Part shown: one piece after another, positions 49,420 to 59,302 of the stretch
Layout: each line of letters starts with the position of its first letter
Position numbering within the stretch: the stretch's first letter is position 1
Assembly (NCBI RefSeq): GCF_000738675.1
Contig: NZ_JPUX01000001.1
Coordinates: forward strand, 2,542,001 to 2,606,000
Source of the DNA: Serratia nematodiphila DZ0503SBS1
GTDB lineage: Bacteria > Pseudomonadota > Gammaproteobacteria > Enterobacterales > Enterobacteriaceae
DNA: 64,000 nucleotides
Direction of reading: 5' to 3'
The notes under the pieces: generated by a model
The model's database searches: none
Seen by the model: only the letters and a program-made list of their open reading frames with translations
What the model was told of the DNA's origin: nothing
Made by a program: the position numbers and the translations under genes

Positions 49420-52281
49420 TTGAAATACTTAGCCTCTTTTCGAACTACGCTGAAAATATCCCGCTATTTGTTCCGGGTGCTGGCGATTTTGCTGTGGTCG
49501 TTGGGGGCGCTGCTCACCACCTTTTATATTCTGAATATCCTGCATCAGAAAGAATCGGACATCCGCCAGGAGTACAACCTCAGCTTCGATCAGGCGCAGG
49601 GCTACATCCGCCATTCCGCCGACATCATCCGCGACATCAAGTATATGGCGGAGAATCGCCTCAACGGTTCGGTCAGCAGTCTGGACATGTTCAGCGGCGT
49701 GTTTCCCGGCAAAGGCAGCCCGCCGCAATTCTTTCCGCTGTACCCGGAGTCCAACTGCGCGCTGAGCACCACCTACCGCAGTTCGCTCGATTCGCTGAGC
49801 GGCCTGATCCAGTATTGGAAAGAGAACTTCGTGGCGGCCTACGATCTTAACCGGGTGTTCTTCATCGGCGGCGACAGCCTGTGTATGGCGGAGTTCGGCG
49901 GCGGCAACGCGAGCGCCAATCGGGAAAACGTGCTGAAGTCGCTGCATGAGCGCATTCTGAAATACCGCAACGCCAAGAATCAGGACAAAGACAACAACCT
50001 GTATTGGATCAGCCCCAGCGCGCAGCGGCCCGACATCGGTTATCTGTATGTGCTGACGCCTCTCTATATCGGTAATAAGCTGGAGGCGCTGCTGGGCATC
50101 GAGCAAACCGTCCGGCTGGAAGATTTCGTTACCGCCGGCAGCCTGCCGATCGGCGTCACGCTGCTGGATGAGAATAACGAGCCGGTGCTGCGCCTGGCGG
50201 ACGGCGATCGCTATGCCGCCTCACTTAACCACTATCCCGCAGATCATGCCTACTTCGGCTATGTCGACAATTACCGCGACCTGATCCTGAAGAAAGCGTT
50301 GCCGCCTTCGTCATTGAGCATCGTTTATGCGCTGCCGGTGAAGAGCGTGGTGGAACGCTTCAAGATGCTGATCCTCAACGCGCTGTTGCTGAACCTGTTA
50401 TCGGCTATCGTGCTGTTCACGCTGGCCTGGCTGTTTGAGCGCAAGATGTTCTTGCCGGCGGAGGAGAACGCCTTCCGTCTGGAAGAACACGAGCAGTTCA
50501 ACCGCAAGATTGTCGCCTCGGCGCCGGTGGGCATCTGCATCCTGCGTATCAGCGACGGCACCAATATCCTGAGTAACGAACTGGCACATAACTACATCAA
50601 CCTGTTGACCCACGAAGATCGCGATCGCATTACGCGCATCATTTGCGAACAGCAGGCGAATTTCGTCGATGTGATGACCAGCAACAATAACAACCTGCAG
50701 ATCAGCTTTGTCCACTCGCGCTACCGTAACGAAGAGGTGGCGATCTGCGTACTGGTGGACGTCAGCGCGCGCGTGAAGATGGAAGAGTCGCTGCAGGAGA
50801 TGGCGGCGGCGGCGGAGCAGGCCAGCCAGTCCAAATCGATGTTCCTGGCCACCGTCAGCCATGAGTTGCGCACGCCGCTGTACGGCATTATCGGCAACCT
50901 CGATTTGCTGCAGACCAAGGCGCTGCCGCAAGGGGTCGATCGGCTGGTCAACGCGATGAATAACTCTTCCGGCCTGCTGCTGAAAATCATCAGCGATATT
51001 CTCGATTTCTCCAAAATCGAGTCCGAGCAGCTGAAGATCGAACCGCGCGAGTTCTCCTGCCTGGAGGTGATCACCCATATCGCCGGCAACTATTTGCCGC
51101 TGGTGGTGAAGAAACGTCTGGGGCTGTACTGCTTTATCGAACAGAACGTGCCGGAGCGCATTTTCGGCGATCCGGTTCGGCTGCAGCAGGTGCTCTCCAA
51201 CCTGGTGAACAACGCCATCAAGTTCACCGATACCGGCTGTATCGTGCTGCAGGTCTGCACCCGCGGCAGTTACCTGGAGTTCAGCGTGCGCGATACCGGC
51301 GTCGGCATCCCGGAGAAGGAAATCTCGCGCCTGTTCGATCCGTTCTTCCAGGTGGGGACCGGCGTGCAGCGCCACTTCCAGGGAACCGGTTTGGGGCTGG
51401 CGATCTGCGAGAAGTTGGTCAACCTGATGGACGGCGACGTCTCCGTCGAGTCCGAGCCGGGGCTGGGCAGCTTGTTCAGCATTCGCATTCCATTGTTTAA
51501 CGCCCAGTTCCCGATCCCGCAGGCCAGCGATACCTGGCAGGGCCGGCGGCTGTGGCTGGATATCCGCAATCAGCGCCTGGAAAGTTACCTGATGGCGATT
51601 CTGGGCGGCTACGGCGCCGATATCCAGCGCTATGACGGGCAGGATACCGCCGCCGGCGAGGTGATGCTCAGCGATTACCCGCTGATGCTGAACACGCCGC
51701 TGCTGGCTCAGATCCAATTCTCCACCGAACATATCGGTCCATCGCAGGAAACCCGGCCGGGCTATTGGATGCACAGCACCTCTACGCCGCGTGAAACGCT
51801 GACCTTAATCAACCGATTGTTCGGCGTCGGCCACGGCGCGGCAGAGGCGCTGGTGCAGCTGCCGGTGCCCGCCAAGGCCAGTGCGGCGGACAACGGCGAT
51901 ATTTATCTGCTGGTGGTTGACGATCATCCGATCAACCGTCGCCTGCTTTCCGATCAGCTGGGGTCGCTGGGGTATCAGGTGGTGACCGCCAACGACGGTG
52001 TCGACGCGCTCGGCGTGCTGAAACAGCACCATGTCGATATTGTGCTGACTGACGTCAATATGCCGAACATGGACGGCTATCGCCTGACGCAGGCGCTGCG
52101 GCAGATGCAGTTCAGCGCGCCGGTGATCGGCGTGACGGCGAACGCGTTGGCGGAAGAGAAACAGCGCTGCCTCGAGGCGGGCATGGATAATTGCCTGTCG
52201 AAACCGGTTACGCTGGAGACGCTGGAGCAGACATTGGCTTATTACAGCCAGCAGGTACGCTACAACCGCAGCGAGGCCTGA
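49420..52281 (+). CDS. rcsC: Hybrid sensor histidine kinase RcsC
   Basis: A 953-residue inner-membrane hybrid kinase of the Rcs envelope-stress phosphorelay. Membrane segments lie at about 20-40 and 314-336, flanking a periplasmic domain. The phospho-accepting His is H481 (ATVSHELRTPLYG), with ATPase boxes DTGVGIP and GTGLGLAI, the RcsC-specific ABL domain, and a receiver with D878 (VLTDVNMP) and conserved DDHPINRR. Translation starts at TTG (49420), giving MKYLASFRTTLK as in E. coli RcsC. It converges on rcsB. Confidence 0.96.
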   Translation: MKYLASFRTTLKISRYLFRVLAILLWSLGALLTTFYILNILHQKESDIRQEYNLSFDQAQGYIRHSADIIRDIKYMAENRLNGSVSSLDMFSGVFPGKGSPPQFFPLYPESNCALSTTYRSSLDSLSGLIQYWKENFVAAYDLNRVFFIGGDSLCMAEFGGGNASANRENVLKSLHERILKYRNAKNQDKDNNLYWISPSAQRPDIGYLYVLTPLYIGNKLEALLGIEQTVRLEDFVTAGSLPIGVTLLDENNEPVLRLADGDRYAASLNHYPADHAYFGYVDNYRDLILKKALPPSSLSIVYALPVKSVVERFKMLILNALLLNLLSAIVLFTLAWLFERKMFLPAEENAFRLEEHEQFNRKIVASAPVGICILRISDGTNILSNELAHNYINLLTHEDRDRITRIICEQQANFVDVMTSNNNNLQISFVHSRYRNEEVAICVLVDVSARVKMEESLQEMAAAAEQASQSKSMFLATVSHELRTPLYGIIGNLDLLQTKALPQGVDRLVNAMNNSSGLLLKIISDILDFSKIESEQLKIEPREFSCLEVITHIAGNYLPLVVKKRLGLYCFIEQNVPERIFGDPVRLQQVLSNLVNNAIKFTDTGCIVLQVCTRGSYLEFSVRDTGVGIPEKEISRLFDPFFQVGTGVQRHFQGTGLGLAICEKLVNLMDGDVSVESEPGLGSLFSIRIPLFNAQFPIPQASDTWQGRRLWLDIRNQRLESYLMAILGGYGADIQRYDGQDTAAGEVMLSDYPLMLNTPLLAQIQFSTEHIGPSQETRPGYWMHSTSTPRETLTLINRLFGVGHGAAEALVQLPVPAKASAADNGDIYLLVVDDHPINRRLLSDQLGSLGYQVVTANDGVDALGVLKQHHVDIVLTDVNMPNMDGYRLTQALRQMQFSAPVIGVTANALAEEKQRCLEAGMDNCLSKPVTLETLEQTLAYYSQQVRYNRSEA

Positions 52282-52286
52282 AAAGC

Positions 52287-52316
52287 AAACAGGCACGGCG
52301 GATGCCGTGCCTGTTT
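52287..52316. terminator. Hairpin between convergent rcsC and rcsB
   Basis: AAACAGGCACGGC (52287-52299), GGAT and GCCGTGCCTGTTT (52304-52316) form a perfect 13-bp stem 5 nt after rcsC. The T and A ends are short but symmetric, so it probably terminates from both sides. Confidence 0.75.
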
Positions 52317-52342
52317 GGCGTTAACCTGCCGTGAGGCGGGCT

Positions 52343-52993
52343 TTAGTCTTTGTCCAACGGCGTCATGCTGACGGACGAGAGGTAGTTGAGCAGGGCAATG
52401 TCGTTCTCGACGCCCAGCTTCATCATCGCCGATTTCTTCTGGCTGCTGATGGTTTTGATGCTGCGGTTGAGTTTCTTGGCGATTTCGGTCACCAGGAAAC
52501 CTTCGGCGAACAGACGCAGCACTTCGCTCTCTTTCGGCGACAGGCGTTTGTCGCCATAGCCGCTGGCGCTGATCTTCTCCAGCAGTTTGGAGACGCTTTC
52601 CGGCGTGAACTTCTTGCCTTTTTGCAGGGCGGCCAGCGCCTTAGGCAGATCGGTCGGCGCGCCTTGTTTCAGCACGATGCCTTCGATATCCAGATCCAAT
52701 ACCGCGCTCAGGATCGCCGGGTTGTTGTTCATGGTCAGCACGATGATCGACAACTGCGGATAGTGGCGCTTGATGTATTTAATCAGCGTGATGCCGTCGC
52801 CATATTTGTCACCCGGCATCGACAGATCGGTGATCAGCACGTTAGCGTCCAGCTTGGACAGATTGTTGATCAGTGCGGTTGAGTCTTCGAACTCCCCAAC
52901 GACATTCACCCATTCAATTTGCTCAAGTGACTTCCGGATGCCAAACAGTACGATAGGATGGTCATCAGCAATAATTACGTTCAGGTTATTCAT
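52343..52993 (-). CDS. rcsB: Response regulator RcsB
   Basis: A 216-residue response regulator, the same length as E. coli RcsB. The receiver domain has the phosphorylated D56 (VLITDLSMPG) and acidic D10-D11; the C-terminal LuxR-type helix-turn-helix is in KLNRSIKTISSQKKSAMMKLG. It controls capsule, motility and envelope genes, alone or with RcsA and other partners. Its start codon lies within the last 8 nt of rcsD, so translation is likely coupled. Confidence 0.97.
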   Translation of the reverse strand: MNNLNVIIADDHPIVLFGIRKSLEQIEWVNVVGEFEDSTALINNLSKLDANVLITDLSMPGDKYGDGITLIKYIKRHYPQLSIIVLTMNNNPAILSAVLDLDIEGIVLKQGAPTDLPKALAALQKGKKFTPESVSKLLEKISASGYGDKRLSPKESEVLRLFAEGFLVTEIAKKLNRSIKTISSQKKSAMMKLGVENDIALLNYLSSVSMTPLDKD

Positions 52994-55688
52994 GTTGTTG
53001 GCTACCTTGCTTCAGCAGTCTGCTGACGAAAAAATCAATCTGACTGATGTTATTCTCGATCTCGGGCGCATCACCTTCTGCGATGCGCTGTTCTAACGAT
53101 TCGCACAGCTGCTTGCCGGGAAGCAGATTTAACATGGCAAACACGCCTTTCAGGCGGTGTGCGGTTTGTGACAGCGCATTGAAATCACTGCTGCCCGCCT
53201 CAGTATACAGTTTTTTGACATCGTCGGGTACTGTATCGACAAACAGCCCATAGTAATCACTTGATTTCAATTGTTTTTCATAGAGTTGGATATCTTCTGA
53301 GCTCAATGAAAGCGGGCTTTCTTCCTGTTCCAGCGCGGCCATTTGCTGTTCGATCAGCATCAGCACGGCGTCGATTAATGCGCCGTTCAGATTATAGTTC
53401 ACCCGAATGTAGCGTTTATCCAGCGCTTGCCAGCCCGGCTCATCGGTCGCCAGCAACAGGGTGTAATCATCGGCGCGCTGCGGGTTATCGGTCAGCAGCA
53501 CGTCATAATCGCGGTTGACCGCGCGATCTTCGGCGACGAGGCAGTCGGCGCCGTAGGCCTGCAGCAGACGGGTCACGATGCCGCGCACTTCATCCGACGT
53601 GACGTCCAGCAAGGCGGTGACGCCGTCGAGCAGCTTTTCCTGCTCCTGCGGCTCTTTTTTCTCCATCTCCATGGCGACGCGAATGGTGTAGCGAGTGCCG
53701 ATATCCACCTTGCTGCGAATGTCCAACTGGCCGTTAAGCTTTTTGCACAGCTGATTGCACAGGAAGAAAGTGAGGCCGGAACCGTGGTTGAAGCGATCCA
53801 CCAGCGTCTGGCTGAGGAACGGATAGTTAAGGTTGCTGATCTCTTCGTTGGAGATGCCGGAGCCGGTGTCGTTGATTTGGAAAATCAGGCGGTCAGGGTG
53901 CTCGGGCTCATGGTCGATAACCAGAGAAACCTTGCCGCAGGCGGTGGTGATAATGGCGTAATGCACCAGCAGCGAGATCACCTTGCGCAGCGCGTTGGCA
54001 TCGCCGATATAGTTCTGCTCGACGTCCAGCTGGAAATGCTTGAACAGCGCCAGCCCCTTTTGATTGAGGGCGGGCAGGGCTTCCAGCAGCAACTCGTCGA
54101 TCATCGCCGCCGGGTTGAACGGCTCGCGCGTGGGTTGCCAGTCCTGGGTTTCCAGCCGCGTCAGCAGAGTGATGTTATCGATCAATCCCAGCACCGACGA
54201 CGACGCCGCCGTCAGTTGGCCCAGCAGAGCCTGCTGTTGTTCCTCATCCGGCTGGTTGCGCAGGCTGTCGACCAGATCGTGCATCTGGCGCACCGGCTGA
54301 TTCAGTTCGATGCCCAGGTTGTGCAACATCAGTTTGCGCGCCTGCACGTTCTTGTCGTATTCGCGCCGCGCCTGCTGCAGCCGCTTATTCACCATCACCT
54401 CTTTATCCTGATCGTGCATCAGGAACAGGTAGGTGTCCGGCGACAGCTGGCTGCGGAAAATGCGGATTTCATACACCTCGTTGTTGACCGTCGCCTGGAT
54501 CACCCCGTGATGCTGTTCGGCCATATGGGCGATCTTTTGCAGGCTGAGGTGCGGCAGCAGATGCTCGGCGATTTTGTTGCTGGCGATCACCGTATTGTTG
54601 GCGAAGCTGTAGACCAGCAGGCCGGAGGGCAGGCTGGAGACGATCTCCTGATTCAGCGCGCGCTCGGCCTCCAGCTCTACCGCCATGTTTTCGCTCGGGC
54701 GAATGTACTGGCGGCGGATAAAGTAGATGCTCAGCATCGACAGCGCCAGCAGCAGCAGGTTGACTGCGATCAGCCAAATGTTGTTGCGCAGCAGATCAAT
54801 GGCCAGATTGATGGCCGAAACGCGATACACCACCTTCAGCGGCGCATTGGGCAGAGCGGCGCTGAACTCCACCCAGCCGCCACTCATCGTCGCATGGGTA
54901 CCGAGGACGGTTTCCGCCGGGATGGCGCTATCGTCGAGATCGACATCGTCCGGCAGCAGCAGGAAATTGGCGCGGGCCAGATTGGCCGGAATGATGTCGT
55001 TGATTGGCAAATCGAAGGCGATCACCGTCGCCAGATGCCCCGGCTGATTGAAAGTGGTGCGAATCGAGAACGAATAGGCGTTCTGGAAGCGCTGCTTGCG
55101 CAGGTCGGAAAAGCTCTCGCGTTCGTCGAGCATATTGGCTTGTTGCAGCATCTCGGCGCGGCGTTCGTCCGCCGAGGTGGTCAGGTAGCTTTCCCGAAAG
55201 CGCGAAGCCAGCTCTTTGAGCGGCTGGGTGGTGATCAGGCTGAGGCTATTGTCCTGACCATTGAGGTAATACATGGCGTAGTTCTCGGTCTTGGCGCCCC
55301 AGCGGGTGTCCAGGTAGTCCGAGATGTTGGCGATCATCGCCAGCGTGTTTTCGTCATGGCTGCCGAAGATCACCGCGTCGGTTTTCTTGTGCGGTTTCTC
55401 GACATAATAGACATCGGGCCGCAGGCGGGTTTCCTGCAAACCGGGATCGACATTCTGCGCCGGCGCATTGCCGAATTTGTCATAGACCTGATAGGTCATA
55501 TAGCGGTAGGCATCGATACGCTTTTGCAGCGAACCGGCGATGCTGTTCAGCGTGTACTTCTTTTCTGCCAGCCAGGCGTTGGTGTAGTTGTAGCCATACA
55601 GGCCGATGCCGATCGTCAGCAGCACGATAAACAGCAGGAAGCAGCGGGTAATGTTGCTGGAGCTTATGGTCAATTGTTTATTTTGCAT
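52986..55688 (-). CDS. rcsD: Phosphotransfer protein RcsD
   Basis: A 900-residue inner-membrane protein linking RcsC to RcsB. Two membrane segments flank a periplasmic domain (about 16-34 and 306-326); a degenerate histidine-kinase-like region follows, then a C-terminal HPt domain with phospho-His H844 (TAHRLKGVFAML). E. coli RcsD has 890 residues. A longer open frame reaches 56216, but ATG 55688 gives the family N-terminus MQNKQL. The stop overlaps rcsB by 8 nt, against a short gap in E. coli. Confidence 0.95.
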   Translation of the reverse strand: MQNKQLTISSSNITRCFLLFIVLLTIGIGLYGYNYTNAWLAEKKYTLNSIAGSLQKRIDAYRYMTYQVYDKFGNAPAQNVDPGLQETRLRPDVYYVEKPHKKTDAVIFGSHDENTLAMIANISDYLDTRWGAKTENYAMYYLNGQDNSLSLITTQPLKELASRFRESYLTTSADERRAEMLQQANMLDERESFSDLRKQRFQNAYSFSIRTTFNQPGHLATVIAFDLPINDIIPANLARANFLLLPDDVDLDDSAIPAETVLGTHATMSGGWVEFSAALPNAPLKVVYRVSAINLAIDLLRNNIWLIAVNLLLLALSMLSIYFIRRQYIRPSENMAVELEAERALNQEIVSSLPSGLLVYSFANNTVIASNKIAEHLLPHLSLQKIAHMAEQHHGVIQATVNNEVYEIRIFRSQLSPDTYLFLMHDQDKEVMVNKRLQQARREYDKNVQARKLMLHNLGIELNQPVRQMHDLVDSLRNQPDEEQQQALLGQLTAASSSVLGLIDNITLLTRLETQDWQPTREPFNPAAMIDELLLEALPALNQKGLALFKHFQLDVEQNYIGDANALRKVISLLVHYAIITTACGKVSLVIDHEPEHPDRLIFQINDTGSGISNEEISNLNYPFLSQTLVDRFNHGSGLTFFLCNQLCKKLNGQLDIRSKVDIGTRYTIRVAMEMEKKEPQEQEKLLDGVTALLDVTSDEVRGIVTRLLQAYGADCLVAEDRAVNRDYDVLLTDNPQRADDYTLLLATDEPGWQALDKRYIRVNYNLNGALIDAVLMLIEQQMAALEQEESPLSLSSEDIQLYEKQLKSSDYYGLFVDTVPDDVKKLYTEAGSSDFNALSQTAHRLKGVFAMLNLLPGKQLCESLEQRIAEGDAPEIENNISQIDFFVSRLLKQGSQQHE

Positions 55689-55708
55689 AGTGGCTGCGCA
55701 TTCCTGAA

Positions 55709-56863
55709 TCAGCGAGTGACGGCCCTGGCGCTGGCGGCCACCGCCAACAGCAGAGCGGCTACGCAAGCGAAGGCCACCGTCAGGCTGGAAAACTGAGCGA
55801 TGAAGCCGATCAGCGCCGGGCCGGCCAGAATACCGGCATAGCCGACGGTGGTGACGGAGGCGATCGCCAAGTTGGCCGGCATGTCGCGCTGGTTGCCTGC
55901 GGCGCTGAACAGGATCGGCACGACGTTCGAGGCGCCCAGGCCGACCAGCATGAAACCGACCAGCGAAACGGTAGCGTGATTGAAGGCGATGGCCAGGCTC
56001 AGGCCGAGAGCGGCACACAGGCTGCCCAGCAGCAGCACCCGGTAGCGGCCCAGTGAGTTCACCACCCGATCGCCATTGAGCCGGCCAAGCGTCATGGTGA
56101 TGGAAAACAGCGCATAGCCCAGACCGGCCTGGCTGTGTTCGACGCCGCGCAATGTGGTGAGAAACAGCGCGCTCCAGTCGAGCATCGATCCTTCCGCCAG
56201 AAACATGATAAAGCACAGAATGCCGATGAACATCACCCAGCCGCGCGGCAAGACGAACATCGGCCCGCCGTCATCGGCGCCGCTCTCACGCAGCAGATGG
56301 CGGCTGGCCAGCGTCAGCAGCGCGATCACCGCCAGCACGGTGAGCAGGGTGGATTGCAGCGGCGTCAGCCCCAGCCACAGCAGCGCGCTGACGCCGCCGG
56401 CGCCGGCAATGCCGCCGATGCTGAAGAAACCGTGAAAACCGGACATCATCGCCTTGCCGCTGGCGCGTTCGACGATCACCGCCTGCACGTTCATCGCTAC
56501 GTCGATCATGCCGATCGCCGCGCCGAACAGCAGCAGCGCCGCGGCCATGCCGCCGAGGGAGTCCATCAGCGCCAACAGCGGCAGATCGATGCACAACCCG
56601 AGCCCGGCCATCAGGATCACCGCACGGCAACCCAGTTTGCCGGTCAGGAAACCGGTCAGCGGCATCGCCAACATGGAGCCGGCGCCGATACAGAGCAGCA
56701 ACAGGCCGAGCGAGCCGTCATCGATACCGATGCGCGCTTTGGCGAAGGGGACCAGCGGCGCCCAGGCGGCCATGCCGAGACCGGCGACGAAAAAGGCCAG
56801 ACGGGTGGCGATCTGTTGAGGAACGCCGGGCGTTTGCTGTTCATTGCACAAGGTGGCTGTCAT
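55709..56863 (-). CDS. MFS transporter, YbjJ-like
   Basis: A 384-residue major facilitator with about 12 helices. Recognisable segments are FFVAGLGMAAWAPLVPFAK (helix 1), GFHGFFSIGGIAGAGG and MFLAEGSMLDWSALFL, which resemble the E. coli YbjJ group. A TTG eight codons upstream is in frame but less likely; ATG 56863 has a weak ribosome binding site. It lies 20 nt upstream of rcsD on the same strand, so rcsD may be read from its promoter. Substrate unknown. Confidence 0.8.
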   Translation of the reverse strand: MTATLCNEQQTPGVPQQIATRLAFFVAGLGMAAWAPLVPFAKARIGIDDGSLGLLLLCIGAGSMLAMPLTGFLTGKLGCRAVILMAGLGLCIDLPLLALMDSLGGMAAALLLFGAAIGMIDVAMNVQAVIVERASGKAMMSGFHGFFSIGGIAGAGGVSALLWLGLTPLQSTLLTVLAVIALLTLASRHLLRESGADDGGPMFVLPRGWVMFIGILCFIMFLAEGSMLDWSALFLTTLRGVEHSQAGLGYALFSITMTLGRLNGDRVVNSLGRYRVLLLGSLCAALGLSLAIAFNHATVSLVGFMLVGLGASNVVPILFSAAGNQRDMPANLAIASVTTVGYAGILAGPALIGFIAQFSSLTVAFACVAALLLAVAASARAVTR

Positions 56864-56917
56864 GTAAGCGTCAGGATCTTGGGTCAAAAGAATGGTGAAA
56901 GTTACTGACAGTTTTTA

Positions 56918-57325
56918 TCACAATCCGCGATCAGGGTCGAAAATATTCGTGCCTGACACATCTCTGGCACCGCCTCTGCGCACCAGCCACAGCGCGATAG
57001 CCTGGACAATATAGTCCTTTTGCTGTTCGTCCAGCGCGACGCCCTGCGGTATGCCGTGCCACTTTTCCAGACAGCCGCGGCAGCAGGTGGCAGTGGCGTG
57101 CTGGGCGACGAACACCGGGTGGCCACGCATCGGGGTTTGCTTGCCGTCGTTTTTAGGGTGGGCGGCGGCCAGGCGGCGGTCGATAAAATCGCGGGCATGG
57201 CTGAGGATCAGCGGCAATCCCTTACCCTCGAGATAAGTCTGGTCCTTGGCATTTAAACGGAAGCGAGCGCGGAAGGGGGAACTTTGCAGCCGCCGCCACA
57301 GCACGTCGGGTTGAAAGGACATCAT
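56918..57325 (-). CDS. DUF4186 family protein
   Basis: A 135-residue soluble protein. The pattern RFRLNAKDQTYLEGKG, LSHARDFIDRRLAAAHPKNDG, GHPVFVAQHATATCCRGCLEKWH and GIPQGVALDEQQKDYIV fits the DUF4186 family from memory. The HATATCCRGCLEKWH stretch, with two or three cysteines and histidines, looks metal-binding. A second ATG at 57322 is possible. Function is unknown. It is upstream of the MFS gene on the same strand with a 54-nt gap. Confidence 0.72.
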   Translation of the reverse strand: MMSFQPDVLWRRLQSSPFRARFRLNAKDQTYLEGKGLPLILSHARDFIDRRLAAAHPKNDGKQTPMRGHPVFVAQHATATCCRGCLEKWHGIPQGVALDEQQKDYIVQAIALWLVRRGGARDVSGTNIFDPDRGL

Positions 57326-57574
57326 GAATTTTACTCGCTGAAGGTGCGCTTTTTTCAGATTACCAGAACTGAATCTCTGCGGCTAATTTTGCCTGCGGCG
57401 GGAAATAATCGATGAGATAAAGCACGAAATGAAAAGCAAGTTCAATTTGTAGACTAAAATAAGGAAAAAGATTAGCAATTAGTGCGAAAGTAAATTAATG
57501 AAACTATATCATTAGGTTATTTATTTGCGTGCTATTTGTACGGGCTAAAATTGTGAGGAGAGTAGGGAGGAAAA

Positions 57575-57658
57575 TAAAAAACCGGCCAGAAGCCGGTTAA
57601 AGGAATGCAGAAATTATCTTCGGATAATGAAGGTAATAATGAAAATAATGATGATAGC
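57575..57658 (-). ncRNA. micF: MicF antisense regulatory RNA
   Basis: On the minus strand the predicted RNA begins GCUAUCAUCAUUAUUUUCAU, sharing the GCTATCATCATTA 5' end of E. coli MicF that pairs with the ompF leader. It ends with a hairpin AACCGGC-TTCTG-GCCGGTT followed by a T-run. The predicted length is about 84 nt against 93 nt in E. coli. It is divergent from ompC exactly as in E. coli, with a perfect -10 and a SoxS/MarA/Rob box upstream. The middle of the RNA is not conserved. Confidence 0.88.
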
Positions 57659-57664
57659 GAGGTG

Positions 57665-57670
57665 ATTATA
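57665..57670 (-). promoter_or_regulatory. -10 element of micF
   Basis: The minus strand reads TATAAT, 6 nt before the predicted MicF 5' end. The -35 region lacks a good match, as expected for an activator-dependent promoter. Confidence 0.75.
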
Positions 57671-57689
57671 GCGGCTGCGCGTGGTTCGC

Positions 57690-57709
57690 GTTTTGGCACA
57701 ATGTGCTTA
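57690..57709 (-). promoter_or_regulatory. Candidate marbox (SoxS/MarA/Rob site) of micF
   Basis: The minus strand reads TAAGCACATTGTGCCAAAAC, which matches the core GCAC-N2-W-N2-RYYAAA of the marbox consensus fully and differs only at flanking positions. Its position just upstream of the -35 fits activation by SoxS, MarA or Rob. Confidence 0.6.
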
Positions 57710-57848
57710 TTGTCTCGCTCAATTGTATGGTTGGCTTTTTTTTCTTAAAGATATGTATAACTACATGATTTTTTATCAATTAGTCTATTTTTTATCTTTA
57801 AGTGCTTTATTTTGTTTGTCTGTAATGTTTTGTGAAAGTTCGCGCGTA

Positions 57849-57864
57849 TTTACATTTTGAAACC
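57849..57864 (+). promoter_or_regulatory. OmpR binding site upstream of ompC
   Basis: TTTACATTTTGAAACC is almost identical to the C1 OmpR site of E. coli ompC (TTTACATTTTGAAACA). It lies about 170 nt before the ompC ATG. Confidence 0.7.
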
Positions 57865-58020
57865 TTTATTAATTACAATGAAACACTATCGGATACTTGG
57901 TATCATTTTCTTTCTGGATTAATATAACCCTTGTTACCAGAATGGTAATGCACAGTCGTGCTAATAATGCTCGAAAAGGGCAGTGGCCGTAGCTCGACAT
58001 AATTAACGAGGATAATAACG

Positions 58021-59151
58021 ATGAAACTTCGAGTACTCTCTCTGATGGTACCCGCACTGCTGGTTGCAGGCACAGCAGGCGCGGCGGAAATCTACAACAA
58101 AGACGGTAATAAACTGGATTTGTACGGTAAAGTAAACGGGCTTCACTATTTCTCCAGCAACAACGGCGTGGACGGCGATCAGTCTTATATGCGTTTTGGC
58201 CTGCGCGGCGAAACGCAAATCAGCGATCAGCTGACCGGTTACGGCCAGTGGGAGTATCAGGCGAACCTGAACCACGCTGAAAGCCAGGACAACAAGAACT
58301 TCACCCGTTACGGCTTCGCCGGTCTGAAATTCGGCGACTACGGCTCCTTCGACTACGGCCGTAACACCGGCGTGCTGTACGACGTCGCGGCGTATACCGA
58401 CTTGCAGCCCGAGTTCGACGGTATGACCTACGGCGCCGACCAGTTCATGTTCCAGCGTTCCAGCGGCCTGGCGACCTACCGTAACAACGACTTCTTCGGT
58501 CTGGTTGACGGCCTGAACTTCGCCCTGCAGTACCAAGGTAAAAACGGCAACGGCGAAGAGACCAACAACGGTCGTGACGTTCTGGGTCAAAACGGCGAAG
58601 GCTACGGCATGTCCATGAGCTATGACATGGGCTACGGCATCAGCGCCGCGGGCGCCTTCTTTAACTCTCGCCGCACCAGCGAGCAGAACGGCGGTAACGG
58701 TCACCAGAACATCATGGGCCGCGGCGACAAGGCGGAAGGTTACTCCGGCGGTCTGAAATATGACGCCAACGATGTCTATCTGGCGGTGATGTTCACCCAG
58801 TCCTACAACGCGGCGCGTTTCGGCAGCTCCGACAGCAGCGTTTACGGCTACGCCAACAAGGCGCAGAGCTTCGAAGCCTATGCGCACTACCAGTTCGACT
58901 TCGGTCTGCGTCCGTTCGTGGGCTATAACCAGACCAAAGGTAAAGACCTGGGCCGCGCCGGCAACGGCAAGGACTACGGCGATCAAGACCTGGTCAAATT
59001 CGTCGACCTGGGTGCGACCTACTTCTTCAACAAAAACATGTCTACCTATGTTGATTACAAAATCAACCTGGTGGACAACAACGATTTCACCGACGCTGCC
59101 GGCATCAACACCGACAACGTGGTTGCCGTGGGCCTGGTTTACCAGTTCTAA
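58021..59151 (+). CDS. ompC: Outer-membrane porin OmpC
   Basis: A 376-residue trimeric general porin. The signal peptide is about residues 1-21 ([12 protein letters not shown], then [17 protein letters not shown]). The 16-strand barrel ends in the C-terminal Phe (GLVYQF). The constriction loop L3 includes the [14 protein letters not shown] segment. ATG 58021 follows ACGAGGATAATAACG. Genome position next to rcsD and divergent micF supports OmpC rather than OmpF. It has its own terminator. Confidence 0.95.
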   Translation: MKLRVLSLMVPALLVAGTAGAAEIYNKDGNKLDLYGKVNGLHYFSSNNGVDGDQSYMRFGLRGETQISDQLTGYGQWEYQANLNHAESQDNKNFTRYGFAGLKFGDYGSFDYGRNTGVLYDVAAYTDLQPEFDGMTYGADQFMFQRSSGLATYRNNDFFGLVDGLNFALQYQGKNGNGEETNNGRDVLGQNGEGYGMSMSYDMGYGISAAGAFFNSRRTSEQNGGNGHQNIMGRGDKAEGYSGGLKYDANDVYLAVMFTQSYNAARFGSSDSSVYGYANKAQSFEAYAHYQFDFGLRPFVGYNQTKGKDLGRAGNGKDYGDQDLVKFVDLGATYFFNKNMSTYVDYKINLVDNNDFTDAAGINTDNVVAVGLVYQF

Positions 59152-59174
59152 GCACCAGCGTGTGAATGACACAG

Positions 59175-59201
59175 CGCGGCCTTCGGGCCGCGTTTTTTTT
59201 T
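59175..59201 (+). terminator. Terminator of ompC
   Basis: CGCGGCC-TTCG-GGCCGCG (59175-59192) followed by nine Ts. Confidence 0.93.
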
Positions 59202-59302
59202 GCCTATAAAGCACGGATTGATCCGTTGTCGGCTCGGGAAGCGCTTTGGCTCGCCTCCGTTCGACCTACGCTGTCAGAACGGAAAACAGAGCGGAGGCTA
59301 TT

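Larger units (their letters stand above)
57326..58020. other. micF-ompC intergenic region
   Basis: About 695 AT-rich bases. It contains the micF gene (57575-57658, minus) with its promoter and marbox, an OmpR site for ompC (57849-57864), and a long ompC leader. The 57326-57574 part downstream of micF holds nothing recognised except the DUF4186 leader. Confidence 0.75.

Noticed and set aside
53427..55796. 789-codon frame antisense to rcsD
   Set aside because: Covers intact rcsD on the opposite strand and has a biased Gln/Arg/Val composition; not a gene.
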